12,153 nt of DNA, from the NCBI GenBank assembly GCA_002367305.1, contig DFBG01000164.1, forward strand, positions 1 to 12,153, written 5' to 3'. This document shows, piece by piece, positions 6,705 to 12,153 of the stretch. Made by a program: the position numbers and the translations under genes. The stretch is from Actinobacteria bacterium UBA3086 (GTDB lineage: Bacteria; Actinomycetota; Coriobacteriia; Anaerosomatales; UBA3086). Position 1 is the stretch's first letter. Each line of letters starts with the position of its first letter. The notes under the pieces were generated by a model. It saw nothing but the letters and a program-made list of their open reading frames with translations, was not told the origin of the DNA and searched no databases.

Positions 6705-6950
6705 CTACTCCTGTATACGAGGTGCCCTCGTAAGGAAGAAGGCGCAGTGAAGACACTCCTCCTTGATCGCAACGGAGCGATCGACCGTCGGATCGAAGAT
6801 GAGAGCCGGATCCCCCGTGACCTCACGTGTGGGGCGATCACAGTCCGCGAAGTTGCACTTGGTGGGGCAGCGATCATTGAATTTGGTGTGATGAAGGCAC
6901 TCGGCCTGCATCTCTTCGTCGCACCCTCGCTGTTCCCAACACTTCGCCAT
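6705..6950 (-). CDS. Small cysteine-rich, probably metal- or Fe-S-binding protein
   Basis: An 81-residue protein with eight cysteines: C4, C10, C18, C28, C32, C37, C66 and C69. The opening K-C-W-E-x-x-G-C pattern recalls the 'CWE..C' start of two-CW small proteins, and the middle holds C-P-T-K-C-N-F-A-D-C. A cysteine-free segment (38-65) containing DPALIFDPTVDRS separates the first six cysteines from the last pair (ECLHCAFF). The number and spacing suggest a bound zinc or Fe-S cluster and possibly a redox or regulatory task; none is proven. No signal peptide is seen, so it is likely cytoplasmic. The ATG is preceded by AGGAGA at 4 bases. It lies 103 bases upstream of the 78-residue gene on the same strand and may begin a three-gene unit ending with the Fe-S glycosylase. 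The family name is not known to me. Confidence 0.78.
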   Translation of the reverse strand: MAKCWEQRGCDEEMQAECLHHTKFNDRCPTKCNFADCDRPTREVTGDPALIFDPTVDRSVAIKEECLHCAFFLTRAPRIQE

Positions 6951-6971
6951 GAGGTCTCCTCTTCAAAGATT

Positions 6972-7013
6972 CGCGAGCACTCTCGCGTAATTAGCAGTGC
7001 GCCTATGGTAGCA
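6972..7013 (-). promoter_or_regulatory. Candidate promoter and leader hairpin of the cysteine-rich gene
   Basis: On the minus strand an extended -10 (TGCTACCAT, 7005-7013) lies in the gap between the cysteine-rich gene and the divergent flavoprotein gene. Between it and the ATG is a perfect 6-base-pair hairpin, CGCGAG (6972-6977) and CTCGCG (6982-6987) with a 4-base loop, 21 bases before the start codon and upstream of the ribosome site. No -35 was recognised. The hairpin could influence translation or transcript stability; this is inference. Confidence 0.35.
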
Positions 7014-7100
7014 ACTCCCGAGCCGACCCGATAGGATGGCTCCTTGTGAACAGGCAGGATGCGGACCATTGGGTGCGAACATTACACGAGGAGGTTTCAG

Positions 7101-8195
7101 ATGACAGCTAGAAGCACGGGAACGGCATACGACTATGACACCGTGGTTGCTGGGGCGGGTCCTGCCGGCGTAATGGCAGCCATAGAAGCCTCTTCGCGAG
7201 GTTCGGTTCTACTGGTGGACGCATCTGCCCTGCCTCGCAACAAGAGTTGCGGCGGCATGCTCAACGAATACGCTCAATCATTCCTGGCCGCGCACGGCGA
7301 CATGCCCGACCGGATCGTCCTTGATCCTTCCCACATACACTTTCGCTATGTCGACTGGGACCGCAGTATCAAGAAACCCACGGAACTGCGATTCCTGAAT
7401 GTCGACCGAGCCCTGTTCGATGACTGGCTCGTGTCACTACTGCCCGACAATGTGGAAATCTCGGGTTCGACCGCGGTCAAGGGTCTACAACAGGATGCCG
7501 ACGGCGTCACAGTGGATCTCAAAAATGGCGGTAAGCCCTATCAGGTGACCTGTCGCAACCTCATCGGTGCCGACGGCGCACGCTCAGGCGTACGCAGAGC
7601 TCTGGGGGTGGAGAACGTCTCCACCTACGTGACCCTGCAGGATTTCTGCACCCTCAAAGACGAGATCGAGCCCTACTTCGACTGTATCTACATGCGCGGC
7701 ATCGGGGATTCCTACGCCTACTCCTACGTGATGCCCAAGGGCGAGACAGCCATCGTCGGCTCAGTCTATTACCCTCACACCAAGCGTCCCGCCGACAAGC
7801 AGAATCACACTCTCAACATACTCCGGAAGGAGATGCCCGCACTGGGCGATTCAGTCCGCCGAGAAGCGAGCGTCGCCCTGTACGTGAGAGCGACTGCAGA
7901 TGTCGTGCCCGGGGTAGGTCGCGTGTTGCTCGCTGGTGAGGCCGGCGGCTTCATGTCCCCCACCTCAGGCGAAGGCATCTCCTACGCCATGAACACTGGT
8001 GTGCTTGCCGGTAAGGCAGTGGCCGAGAACGACCCAGCGGACGCAGTAGCTGCATATCGTCGCGCCACCGCACACGTGGGATCCAACATCTCGCGTAAGC
8101 TCAGGTGGCTGCCGTTCATGGAGTCGCGCGTGGGCAAGTACTTCGCCGGCTTCGTGCCGACTCCCATCGTGAGCAAGGTTACGAAAGGGCTCTAG
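7101..8195 (+). CDS. Geranylgeranyl reductase family FAD-dependent oxidoreductase
   Basis: A 364-residue flavoprotein of the geranylgeranyl reductase group, within the p-hydroxybenzoate hydroxylase-like superfamily. Relatives saturate double bonds of isoprenoid chains (chlorophyll side chain, archaeal lipids, menaquinone) or oxidise other substrates. The N-terminal dinucleotide fold has GAGPAG (18-23) with D40 at the end of the second strand. The K-S-C50-G-G motif is the family's conserved cysteine region. The second FAD motif GADGARS is at 156-162 and the third, VLLAGEAGGFMSPTSGEGI, at 275-293. No membrane helix is obvious. The ATG at 7101 is chosen because AGGAGG (7089-7094) lies 6 bases upstream; an in-frame ATG at 7059 has none. 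It stands alone on the plus strand, so its pathway is not indicated by neighbours; menaquinone side-chain reduction is one possibility. Confidence 0.87.
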   Translation: MTARSTGTAYDYDTVVAGAGPAGVMAAIEASSRGSVLLVDASALPRNKSCGGMLNEYAQSFLAAHGDMPDRIVLDPSHIHFRYVDWDRSIKKPTELRFLNVDRALFDDWLVSLLPDNVEISGSTAVKGLQQDADGVTVDLKNGGKPYQVTCRNLIGADGARSGVRRALGVENVSTYVTLQDFCTLKDEIEPYFDCIYMRGIGDSYAYSYVMPKGETAIVGSVYYPHTKRPADKQNHTLNILRKEMPALGDSVRREASVALYVRATADVVPGVGRVLLAGEAGGFMSPTSGEGISYAMNTGVLAGKAVAENDPADAVAAYRRATAHVGSNISRKLRWLPFMESRVGKYFAGFVPTPIVSKVTKGL

Positions 8196-8220
8196 CCCCG
8201 CGGTAACACCCAGTGCGACG

Positions 8221-8784
8221 CTACTCGAAGTTCTTGTAGCTCATGCTCGAGGTGACGTCTGTCTGCCCCTGATACTTGCTTCCCAGCCCCGGCGTGCCAT
8301 AGGGGCGCTCGACCGGCGTGGTCATCTGGGTGAACGATATCTGCCCGACGGGCATCCCCGGAGTGAGCACGATCGGCAGATTCGCCACGTTGCTGAGCTC
8401 CAGCGTGAGCCGGCCATCCCAACCCGGGTCGACATAGCCCGCGGTCGAGTGGATCAGCAGGCCCAATCGCCCCAGCGAGGATTTCCCCTCAAGACGACCC
8501 ACTATGTCGTCCGGCAGCGTGATCTTCTCAATCGTGGTGCCCAGGACGAATTCGCCGGGATGGAGCACGAAGGGCTCCTCGGTGCTGGCGTGTACGAGTT
8601 CCATAAGGCCGGCCTGCTCGCGTGTCGGATCGATGTAGGGATACCGCGAATTGCGGAATACCTGAAACCCGTTGCCCAGATGCAGGTCGATGCTCGAGGG
8701 CTGAATGTGATCCGGGTCGAACGGAATAACGCAGATGCGCCCCGCTAGGAGCGCCTCTTTGATCGAGCGATCGGATAAAACCAC
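8221..8784 (-). CDS. dcd: dCTP deaminase, probably the dUMP-forming bifunctional type
   Basis: A 187-residue trimeric-type Dcd enzyme that deaminates dCTP toward dTTP synthesis. The core motifs are GKSSLGRLGL (100-109), HSTAGYVDPGWDG (112-124) and TLELSN with E129 as the catalytic glutamate. Two features argue for the bifunctional form that also cleaves the triphosphate to give dUMP: the T-A-G motif at 114-116 in place of the T-A-H of E. coli Dcd, and close overall resemblance (from memory) to the mycobacterial bifunctional enzyme, including GSKYQGQ (168-174) and S-Y-x-N-F at the C-terminus. The GTG start at 8784 follows a GGGGG site by 7 bases. It lies 84 bases downstream of nrdJ, so both genes of dNTP supply are likely co-transcribed. 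Its end is 25 bases from the convergent flavoprotein gene. Confidence 0.93.
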   Translation of the reverse strand: MVLSDRSIKEALLAGRICVIPFDPDHIQPSSIDLHLGNGFQVFRNSRYPYIDPTREQAGLMELVHASTEEPFVLHPGEFVLGTTIEKITLPDDIVGRLEGKSSLGRLGLLIHSTAGYVDPGWDGRLTLELSNVANLPIVLTPGMPVGQISFTQMTTPVERPYGTPGLGSKYQGQTDVTSSMSYKNFE

Positions 8785-8811
8785 GCTGACGCCCCCTTCT
8801 TGAGTCGAACG

Positions 8812-8841
8812 CGGCCGCGCACCCGATGGGGCACGCGGCCG
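8812..8841 (-). other. Long RNA hairpin between nrdJ and dcd
   Basis: Read on the minus strand this 30-base element folds into a 13-pair stem with a 4-base loop: a perfect 8-base GC stem (arms 8834-8841 and 8812-8819) continued by five inner pairs, two of them G-U. On the plus strand those two become mismatches, so the full structure forms only in the nrdJ-dcd transcript. The following bases lack a T run, so it is more likely a processing, stability or attenuation element than a full terminator. Confidence 0.55.
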
Positions 8842-8868
8842 AGGATCATTACAGATCGAACAGCAAAG

Positions 8869-11145
8869 CTACGCGCACTTGCTGTAGCCGCAGGAGCGAC
8901 AGACCATGCATCCGGATTCGTGCTCCACGACGCCCCCGCACTCGGGACATGCACCAGAGAGGTTGTCCAGATGGTCAGTGTTCTTGCTTACGCCTTTGAC
9001 GGCCTCACCGGTCTCCATGAAGGTGAATGCGTGCTCCATGACGATGCCCACGGCGTCGGCGCAGGAGAGCACCTTGCCACCCTCTGTCCACGAGGGACTC
9101 GGGCAGCGAATGCCACGAAGGTGCTTCTGGATGGCCTCGGGATCTACGCCTGCACGCAGTGAGACGGAGATCATGCGAGACAGCGCCTCTGACTGCGACG
9201 ACGCGCAACCGCCGGACTTGCCCATCTGGGTGAAGACCTCGCACATGCCATGCTCATCCCAGTTCACCGTGACGTAGAGGTTGCCACAGCCGGTCATGAT
9301 CTTCTCGGTACGACCCTGCGTGACCACGGGCCGCGGACGCGGCTCGATCTCACCATGACGGGGCTCATCCGCTGCAGCCGAGGAACCCGTCTTGCCCGTC
9401 GAGAGCACCTGATTGCCCTTGGAGCCATCGCGATAGATGGTGACACCCTTGACGCCCAGCTCGTAGGCGAGGTTATAGACCTCGGCGACATCGTCGCGCG
9501 TGGCATCACTGGAGAAGTTCACTGTCTTGGAGACTGCGTTATCCGTGTGCTTCTGGAACGAAGCCTGCATACGAATGTGCGACTCAGGCGTGATGTCGTG
9601 CGCGGTGACGAACCAGCTCTGAACGTCCTCGGGCACCTCGGCGATGCCATGAACGGAGCCGTGATCGGCGATGAGGGACATGAGCTCCTGGCTGTAGAAG
9701 CCGCGCTTGACCGCAATCTCCTCGAACATGGGATTGACCTCGATCAGGCGATCGTTATCCATGACCGTGCGTACGTAGGAGACAGCGAACAGCGGCTCCA
9801 CGCCCGACGAGCAGTTAGCAATGATAGAAAGGGTGCCCGTCGGTGCAATCGTAGTCACGGTGGCGTTGCGCATGTTGCCGCCGTCGGGAGAGTCGAATAT
9901 CGAACCTTCGAAGTTAGGGAACGTGCCACGCTCGTCGGCAAGCTTGGCCGATGCGGCCGCACCCTGCGCGTTCACGAAGCCCATGACCTTCTCGCCCAGG
10001 GCGATACCCTCGGCGGAGTCATACGACAGACCCATCTTTATGAGCATATCCGCCCAGCCCATGACGCCAAGGCCGATCTTGCGGTTGCCGCGAGCCAACT
10101 CGTCGATCTCGGGAAGCGGGTAGTTGTTGACCTCGATCACGTCGTCGAGGAAACGAACTCCGCGCTGAACCACATCGCCGAGATGGTCCCAGTCGACCTC
10201 AGGGCCGTTCTCGGTGGGCGTTACGAACTTGGAGAGGTTGACCGACCCCAGGTTGCAGGCCTCATAGGGCAGGAGCGGCTGCTCGCCACAGGGGTTGGTC
10301 GACTCGATCTCGCCAAGCATCGGTGTGGGATTATCCCGGTTGATGCGGTCGATGAAGATGATGCCGGGGTCGCCAGTTGCCCAAGCCATGTTCACGATGA
10401 GGTTGTATACCTCAAGTGCATCCAACTCGCCGTCGATCTCGCCCGTGCGCGGGTTGCGCAGGTCATAGGCAGTTCCGGCCCTCACGGCCTCCATGAAGTC
10501 CTCAGTGAGCGCCACGGAGATGTTGAAGTTGGAAAAATCGCCATCCTCTTTGCACTTGATGAAGGTGAGGATATCGGGATGGTCGATTCGCAGAACGCCC
10601 ATGTTGGCGCCGCGACGAGTGCCGCCCTGCTTCACGGCCTCTGTCGCCTGATTGAACACCTTCATGAAGGAGACGGGGCCGCTGGAGACTCCCTGTGTGG
10701 AGCGAACCTGGTCGCCACCCGGACGCAGACGCGAGAAAGAGAACCCGGTGCCGCCACCAGACTTGTGGATCATGGCCGTGTCCCGAACCGCGTTGAAGAT
10801 CGACTCCATGGAGTCGCCAATGGGCAGCACAAAGCAGGCAGAGAGCTGCTGCAGATCCCGACCAGCGTTCATGAGGGTCGGCGAGTTCGGCAGGAACTCC
10901 AATGAGGTCATGAGTGAATAGAAGTCAGCGGCCGTCTCGGCGACCTCTGCATCGGTCGCACCCCAGACCTTCTCCGCCGACGCGATGTTCTCGGCAACGC
11001 GTGCGAACATGTCCGAAGGCTTCTCGATGGGATTACCGGCCTCGTCACGACGAAGGTACCGCTTCTGCAGGACCTTGAGTGAATTGGGTGTGAGAATCTC
11101 GTCTATCGCGAGTGAATATTTCGCTGTGCCAGCGGCGTCCTGCAT
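8869..11145 (-). CDS. nrdJ: Adenosylcobalamin-dependent (class II) ribonucleotide reductase
   Basis: This 758-residue enzyme reduces ribonucleotides to deoxyribonucleotides using a radical generated from coenzyme B12, independent of oxygen. The catalytic loop is N284-P-C286-G-E288, with C286 as the thiyl residue and N284 and E288 as partners. The redox pair is C104 (LSACFVL) and C297 (EACNLGSVNL). A basic QGGTRRGANMG segment (173-183) and the glycine-rich GGGTGFSFSRLRP loop (130-142) are typical. A TSCPD domain follows (about 610-720), and the C-terminus is a zinc ribbon (C733, C736, C746, C749) ending in the CGYSKC redox tail (C752, C757) that re-reduces the active site. Length is normal and no intein is present. 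The ATG has AGAGGGG 6 bases upstream. It leads dcd in a probable operon. B12 must be made or imported; no such gene is in the window. Confidence 0.97.
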   Translation of the reverse strand: MQDAAGTAKYSLAIDEILTPNSLKVLQKRYLRRDEAGNPIEKPSDMFARVAENIASAEKVWGATDAEVAETAADFYSLMTSLEFLPNSPTLMNAGRDLQQLSACFVLPIGDSMESIFNAVRDTAMIHKSGGGTGFSFSRLRPGGDQVRSTQGVSSGPVSFMKVFNQATEAVKQGGTRRGANMGVLRIDHPDILTFIKCKEDGDFSNFNISVALTEDFMEAVRAGTAYDLRNPRTGEIDGELDALEVYNLIVNMAWATGDPGIIFIDRINRDNPTPMLGEIESTNPCGEQPLLPYEACNLGSVNLSKFVTPTENGPEVDWDHLGDVVQRGVRFLDDVIEVNNYPLPEIDELARGNRKIGLGVMGWADMLIKMGLSYDSAEGIALGEKVMGFVNAQGAAASAKLADERGTFPNFEGSIFDSPDGGNMRNATVTTIAPTGTLSIIANCSSGVEPLFAVSYVRTVMDNDRLIEVNPMFEEIAVKRGFYSQELMSLIADHGSVHGIAEVPEDVQSWFVTAHDITPESHIRMQASFQKHTDNAVSKTVNFSSDATRDDVAEVYNLAYELGVKGVTIYRDGSKGNQVLSTGKTGSSAAADEPRHGEIEPRPRPVVTQGRTEKIMTGCGNLYVTVNWDEHGMCEVFTQMGKSGGCASSQSEALSRMISVSLRAGVDPEAIQKHLRGIRCPSPSWTEGGKVLSCADAVGIVMEHAFTFMETGEAVKGVSKNTDHLDNLSGACPECGGVVEHESGCMVCRSCGYSKCA

Positions 11146-11194
11146 GACGCGCCCCTCTCTTGTGGTGATTGATCATCTTCATCCGACCCCGTGA

Positions 11195-11234
11195 CACAAC
11201 TTGCCTTACGCAAGTGCCCCCAAGTGCCGTTGTG
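11195..11234 (-). promoter_or_regulatory. Repeat-rich nrdJ leader able to form alternative stems
   Basis: In the nrdJ leader, an outer inverted repeat (CACAAC 11195-11200, GTTGTG 11229-11234) encloses a 6-base inverted repeat (ACTTGC 11199-11204, GCAAGT 11210-11215) and a tandem 8-base direct repeat CAAGTGCC (11211-11218 and 11221-11228, 10-base period). The single CAAG-type complement can pair with either repeat copy, so two competing stems are possible. The 10-base period also suits side-by-side protein binding. The function is unknown. Confidence 0.4.
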
Positions 11235-11255
11235 TACTAGATGTTGCGTTCAAAC

Positions 11256-11286
11256 AGTGTAAGACATCCCATATATAGTGCGTCAA
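11256..11286 (-). promoter_or_regulatory. Probable nrdJ promoter with NrdR-box-like element
   Basis: On the minus strand TTGACG (11281-11286) and TACACT (11256-11261) form a -35/-10 pair with a 19-base spacer. The spacer contains an A/T-rich sequence, GCACTATATATGGGAT (11266-11281), which resembles the left half of the NrdR repressor box found before ribonucleotide reductase genes. A canonical second box about 31 bases away was not clear. Transcription would start near 11249, giving a leader of about 100 bases. NrdR control is inference; TATATAT could instead simply be part of a promoter. Confidence 0.45.
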
Positions 11287-11370
11287 CAGTTGAGAGACGA
11301 ACGGCAACAAGCTCCCGCTCATCGGTCGAAACCAATCTGCCGACGAGCACCATAGTCTGAAGAACGGACA

Positions 11371-11399
11371 CCGCGACCGGGCCTGAGGCTCGATCGCGG
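11371..11399 (-). terminator. Probable terminator of the NifU-like gene
   Basis: Arms of 13 positions (11387-11399 and 11371-11383) pair with one mismatch and one G-U around a 3-base loop, with a perfect outer CCGCGA/TCGCGG stem. It lies 75 bases past the NifU-like stop. The minus-strand tail (TGTCCGTTCTT) is moderately T-rich; the plus-strand tail is not. Confidence 0.55.
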
Positions 11400-11474
11400 C
11401 GCGTATGTCTCATATATCCACTCGCACGGTTCTCACCATGCGGAGAAATGACCATCTACTCCGAACGGGTAATG

Positions 11475-11699
11475 CTAGACGTTCTCTACACGAACAACCC
11501 AGGGGAGCTGCTCCTTGAGAACACGCTCGACGCCATTGGTGAGCGTCATCTGGGACATGGGGCAACCCTTGCAGGCACCGACAAGAGAGACCTTGACCAC
11601 GCCATCTTCCATGACGTCGATGAGTTCGACATCTCCACCGTCGGCCTGAAGCGCCGGACGAATCTTGTCGAGTACTTCCTGCACACTCTCCTTGTTCAT
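11475..11699 (-). CDS. NifU C-terminal-domain Fe-S cluster scaffold/carrier protein
   Basis: A 74-residue protein made up of only the NifU C-terminal (Nfu-type) domain, which binds a 4Fe-4S cluster at the interface of a dimer and passes it to target proteins. The signatures are the IRPALQADGGDVELIDV start (13-29) and the cluster-binding G-A-C43-K-G-C46-P pair, followed by LTNGVERVLKEQLP (53-66). Size is that of stand-alone domain proteins, with no N-terminal IscU-like or A-type part. The ATG at 11699 follows GAGAGGAG by 5 bases; an upstream start would add five residues. It stands alone between the rRNA operon and nrdJ, with its own promoter and terminator candidates. Likely clients are Fe-S enzymes in general; a role for the glycosylase in this window is speculation. 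Confidence 0.94.
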   Translation of the reverse strand: MNKESVQEVLDKIRPALQADGGDVELIDVMEDGVVKVSLVGACKGCPMSQMTLTNGVERVLKEQLPWVVRVENV

Positions 11700-11763
11700 A
11701 AAAGCTCCTCTCACATCCCGAACGGCAGACGCCGATCGAGACCAGTTTCATCTTTTCGAAGGT

Positions 11764-11794
11764 ATCCTAGCATAATCCTGACCAACTCGCTCAA
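11764..11794 (-). promoter_or_regulatory. Promoter candidate of the NifU-like gene
   Basis: On the minus strand an extended -10, TGCTAGGAT (11764-11772), lies 19 bases from a -35-like TTGAGC (11789-11794), counted to the TAGGAT hexamer. The start would be near 11757, giving a leader of about 58 bases. It lies just after the rRNA operon terminator hairpin, consistent with independent expression. Confidence 0.45.
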
Positions 11795-11812
11795 GTATGA
11801 CCAAATAGTTGA

Positions 11813-11837
11813 ATCCCCCGCACGAGATGCGAGGGAT
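11813..11837 (-). terminator. rRNA operon terminator hairpin
   Basis: A 10-pair stem (11828-11837 with 11813-11822, one G-U pair, 5-base loop) lies 25 bases beyond the 5S 3' end in the direction of transcription. The tail is only mildly T-rich (ATTCAACTATTTGG), so termination may be partial and some transcripts could continue into the NifU-like gene. Confidence 0.6.
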
Positions 11838-11850
11838 CCGGACATACAAA

Positions 11851-11994
11851 GAACCGTCGAATGTGTTCAGCAGCGTCCTACTCTCCCACGGACTACACCG
11901 CAGTACCATCGGCGCTGGAAGGCTTAACTACCGAGTTCGGAATGGGATCGGGTGTACCCCTCCCGCCAAAACCACTGAACACATGCGACGGTTC
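11851..11994 (-). other. Precursor stem enclosing 5S rRNA
   Basis: Bases 11851-11870 and 11975-11994 are reverse complements at 19 of 20 positions. The inner 8 pairs are helix I of 5S rRNA; the outer 9 pairs (GAACCGTCG with CGACGGTTC) are in the flanking DNA, separated by a 3-base segment with the single mismatch. In the precursor RNA this makes a continuous double helix closing the 5S molecule, a plausible substrate for a double-strand RNA maturase. Which enzyme acts is not known from the sequence. Confidence 0.75.
11863..11982 (-). rRNA. rrf: 5S ribosomal RNA
   Basis: About 120 bases in the minus direction show the conserved 5S features: the GGCGGGAGGGGTACACCCG segment near the 5' side, the CCCATTCCGAACTCGG loop, AGTTAAGCC, the CGCCGATGGTACTGC region and GTGGGAGAGTAGG near the 3' side. 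The ends are set by the closing helix GTGTTCAG/CTGAACAC and may be off by a base or two. It follows the 23S gene after a spacer of about 99 bases and is the last gene of the operon. Confidence 0.95.
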
Positions 11995-12081
11995 TCGTCG
12001 TATGCATATATATGCACTTTTCAAGCGTGCCGTTGCCGGCACCCTGAGAGTTGCATAGCGCTTGAAATCGAACAAGAATAG
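11983..12081 (-). other. 23S-5S spacer with several hairpins
   Basis: Read on the minus strand the spacer holds an 8-pair outer stem (12060-12067 with 12019-12026) and inside it a 6-pair stem (12037-12042 with 12027-12032) capped by a GCAA tetraloop. Next comes the perfect 14-base palindrome TGCATATATATGCA (12003-12016) and a 5-pair hairpin (11986-12000) next to the 5S 5' end that competes with the 5S-enclosing stem. No tRNA lies in the spacer. Confidence 0.65.
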
Positions 12082-12153
12082 AAGATTAAGACCTCGGTCT
12101 ATTAGTACTGCTCGGCTGAACACATTGCTGTGCTTACACCTGCAGCCTATCAA
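12082..12153 (-). rRNA. rrl: 23S ribosomal RNA, 3' end (runs off the window)
   Basis: The minus strand carries the conserved 3' terminal region of 23S rRNA: a GTGTAAGCACAGCAATGTG-like stretch, TTCAGCCGAG, then GTACTAATAGACCGAGG and CTTAATCTT at the end. The 3' terminus near 12082 is estimated by comparison with the known end of E. coli 23S and could vary by several bases. The bulk of the gene and presumably the 16S gene lie beyond the right edge. Confidence 0.92.

Larger units (their letters stand above)
11146..11474. other. Gene-free stretch between the NifU-like gene and nrdJ (329 bases)
   Basis: From the nrdJ side it holds the nrdJ leader with nested repeats (11195-11234), a probable nrdJ promoter with a NrdR-box-like sequence (11256-11286), a stretch with no recognisable signal (about 11287-11370), a hairpin that probably ends the NifU-like transcript (11371-11399), and about 75 unexplained bases up to the NifU-like stop codon. 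A 72-codon open frame at 11237-11455 (minus) has no ribosome site or recognisable composition and overlaps these signals, so it is not called as a gene. No cobalamin riboswitch motif was found. Confidence 0.6.

Noticed and set aside
6346..6756. 136-codon minus-strand frame overlapping the 78-residue gene
   Set aside because: Serine/arginine-rich shadow with no ribosome site; the overlapping 78-residue frame has a strong site and operon-like spacing.
8196..8220. Terminator between the flavoprotein gene and dcd
   Set aside because: Only a 5-base inverted repeat with a 2-base loop is present, which is not a convincing terminator.
9250..10905. 551-codon plus-strand open frame opposite nrdJ
   Set aside because: Antisense of a well-supported gene; no protein family features.
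11146..11260. Cobalamin riboswitch before the B12-dependent reductase
   Set aside because: The conserved B12-box and the adenosine-binding core motifs are absent and the leader, about 100 bases, is too short.
11237..11455. 72-codon minus-strand frame between the NifU-like gene and nrdJ
   Set aside because: No ribosome site, no recognisable features, and it overlaps a promoter and terminator candidate.
11893..12153. Protein-coding frames over the 5S/23S region on either strand
   Set aside because: The sequence is clearly rRNA and spacer.

Overview
The window comes from a high-GC bacterium, most likely an actinobacterium of the anaerobic Coriobacteriia type. This is an inference from the adenosylcobalamin-dependent ribonucleotide reductase, a dCTP deaminase resembling the mycobacterial dUMP-forming enzyme, a probable leaderless mRNA, GTG starts and the 5S/23S sequence. 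It looks like ordinary core chromosome: no transposase, integrase, CRISPR array, tRNA or phage gene was seen.

Layout. Positions 1-2510 hold a membrane-proteostasis block. On the minus strand lie lemA, htpX and the first 49 codons of lgt, with htpX stop and lgt start abutting; a rhomboid protease gene is divergent on the plus strand. Positions 2553-2921 (minus) encode a small acidic zinc-ribbon-like protein of unknown function. It is divergent from a plus-strand set: azlC-azlD (branched-chain amino acid exporter, ATGA overlap) and a DUF1015 gene, ending in a strong hairpin terminator. Converging on that terminator from the right is a minus-strand group: an 8-cysteine small protein, a 78-residue single-helix protein, and a DNA glycosylase/lyase of the endonuclease III type with a 4Fe-4S loop, whose stop codon lies in the terminator loop.

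Positions 7101-8195 (plus) encode a geranylgeranyl-reductase-family flavoprotein. Convergent to it is a dNTP-supply pair on the minus strand: nrdJ (class II ribonucleotide reductase) followed by dcd. A 329-base gene-free stretch upstream of nrdJ holds a probable promoter with an A/T-rich NrdR-box-like element, a repeat-rich leader and, further up, the probable terminator of a NifU C-terminal-domain gene. The right end is the distal part of an rRNA operon read leftwards: the 23S 3' end, a highly structured spacer and 5S rRNA in a 20-base-pair processing stem, then a terminator hairpin.

Functional links: lemA/htpX/lgt/rhomboid concern the cell envelope; nrdJ and dcd both feed dTTP/dNTP synthesis; the NifU-like protein could supply Fe-S clusters to enzymes such as the glycosylase, though this is only inference. 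No clear new multi-gene system is evident. The best candidates for something undescribed are the cysteine-rich/membrane/glycosylase group at 5567-6950, the nrdJ leader, and the rRNA spacer architecture.
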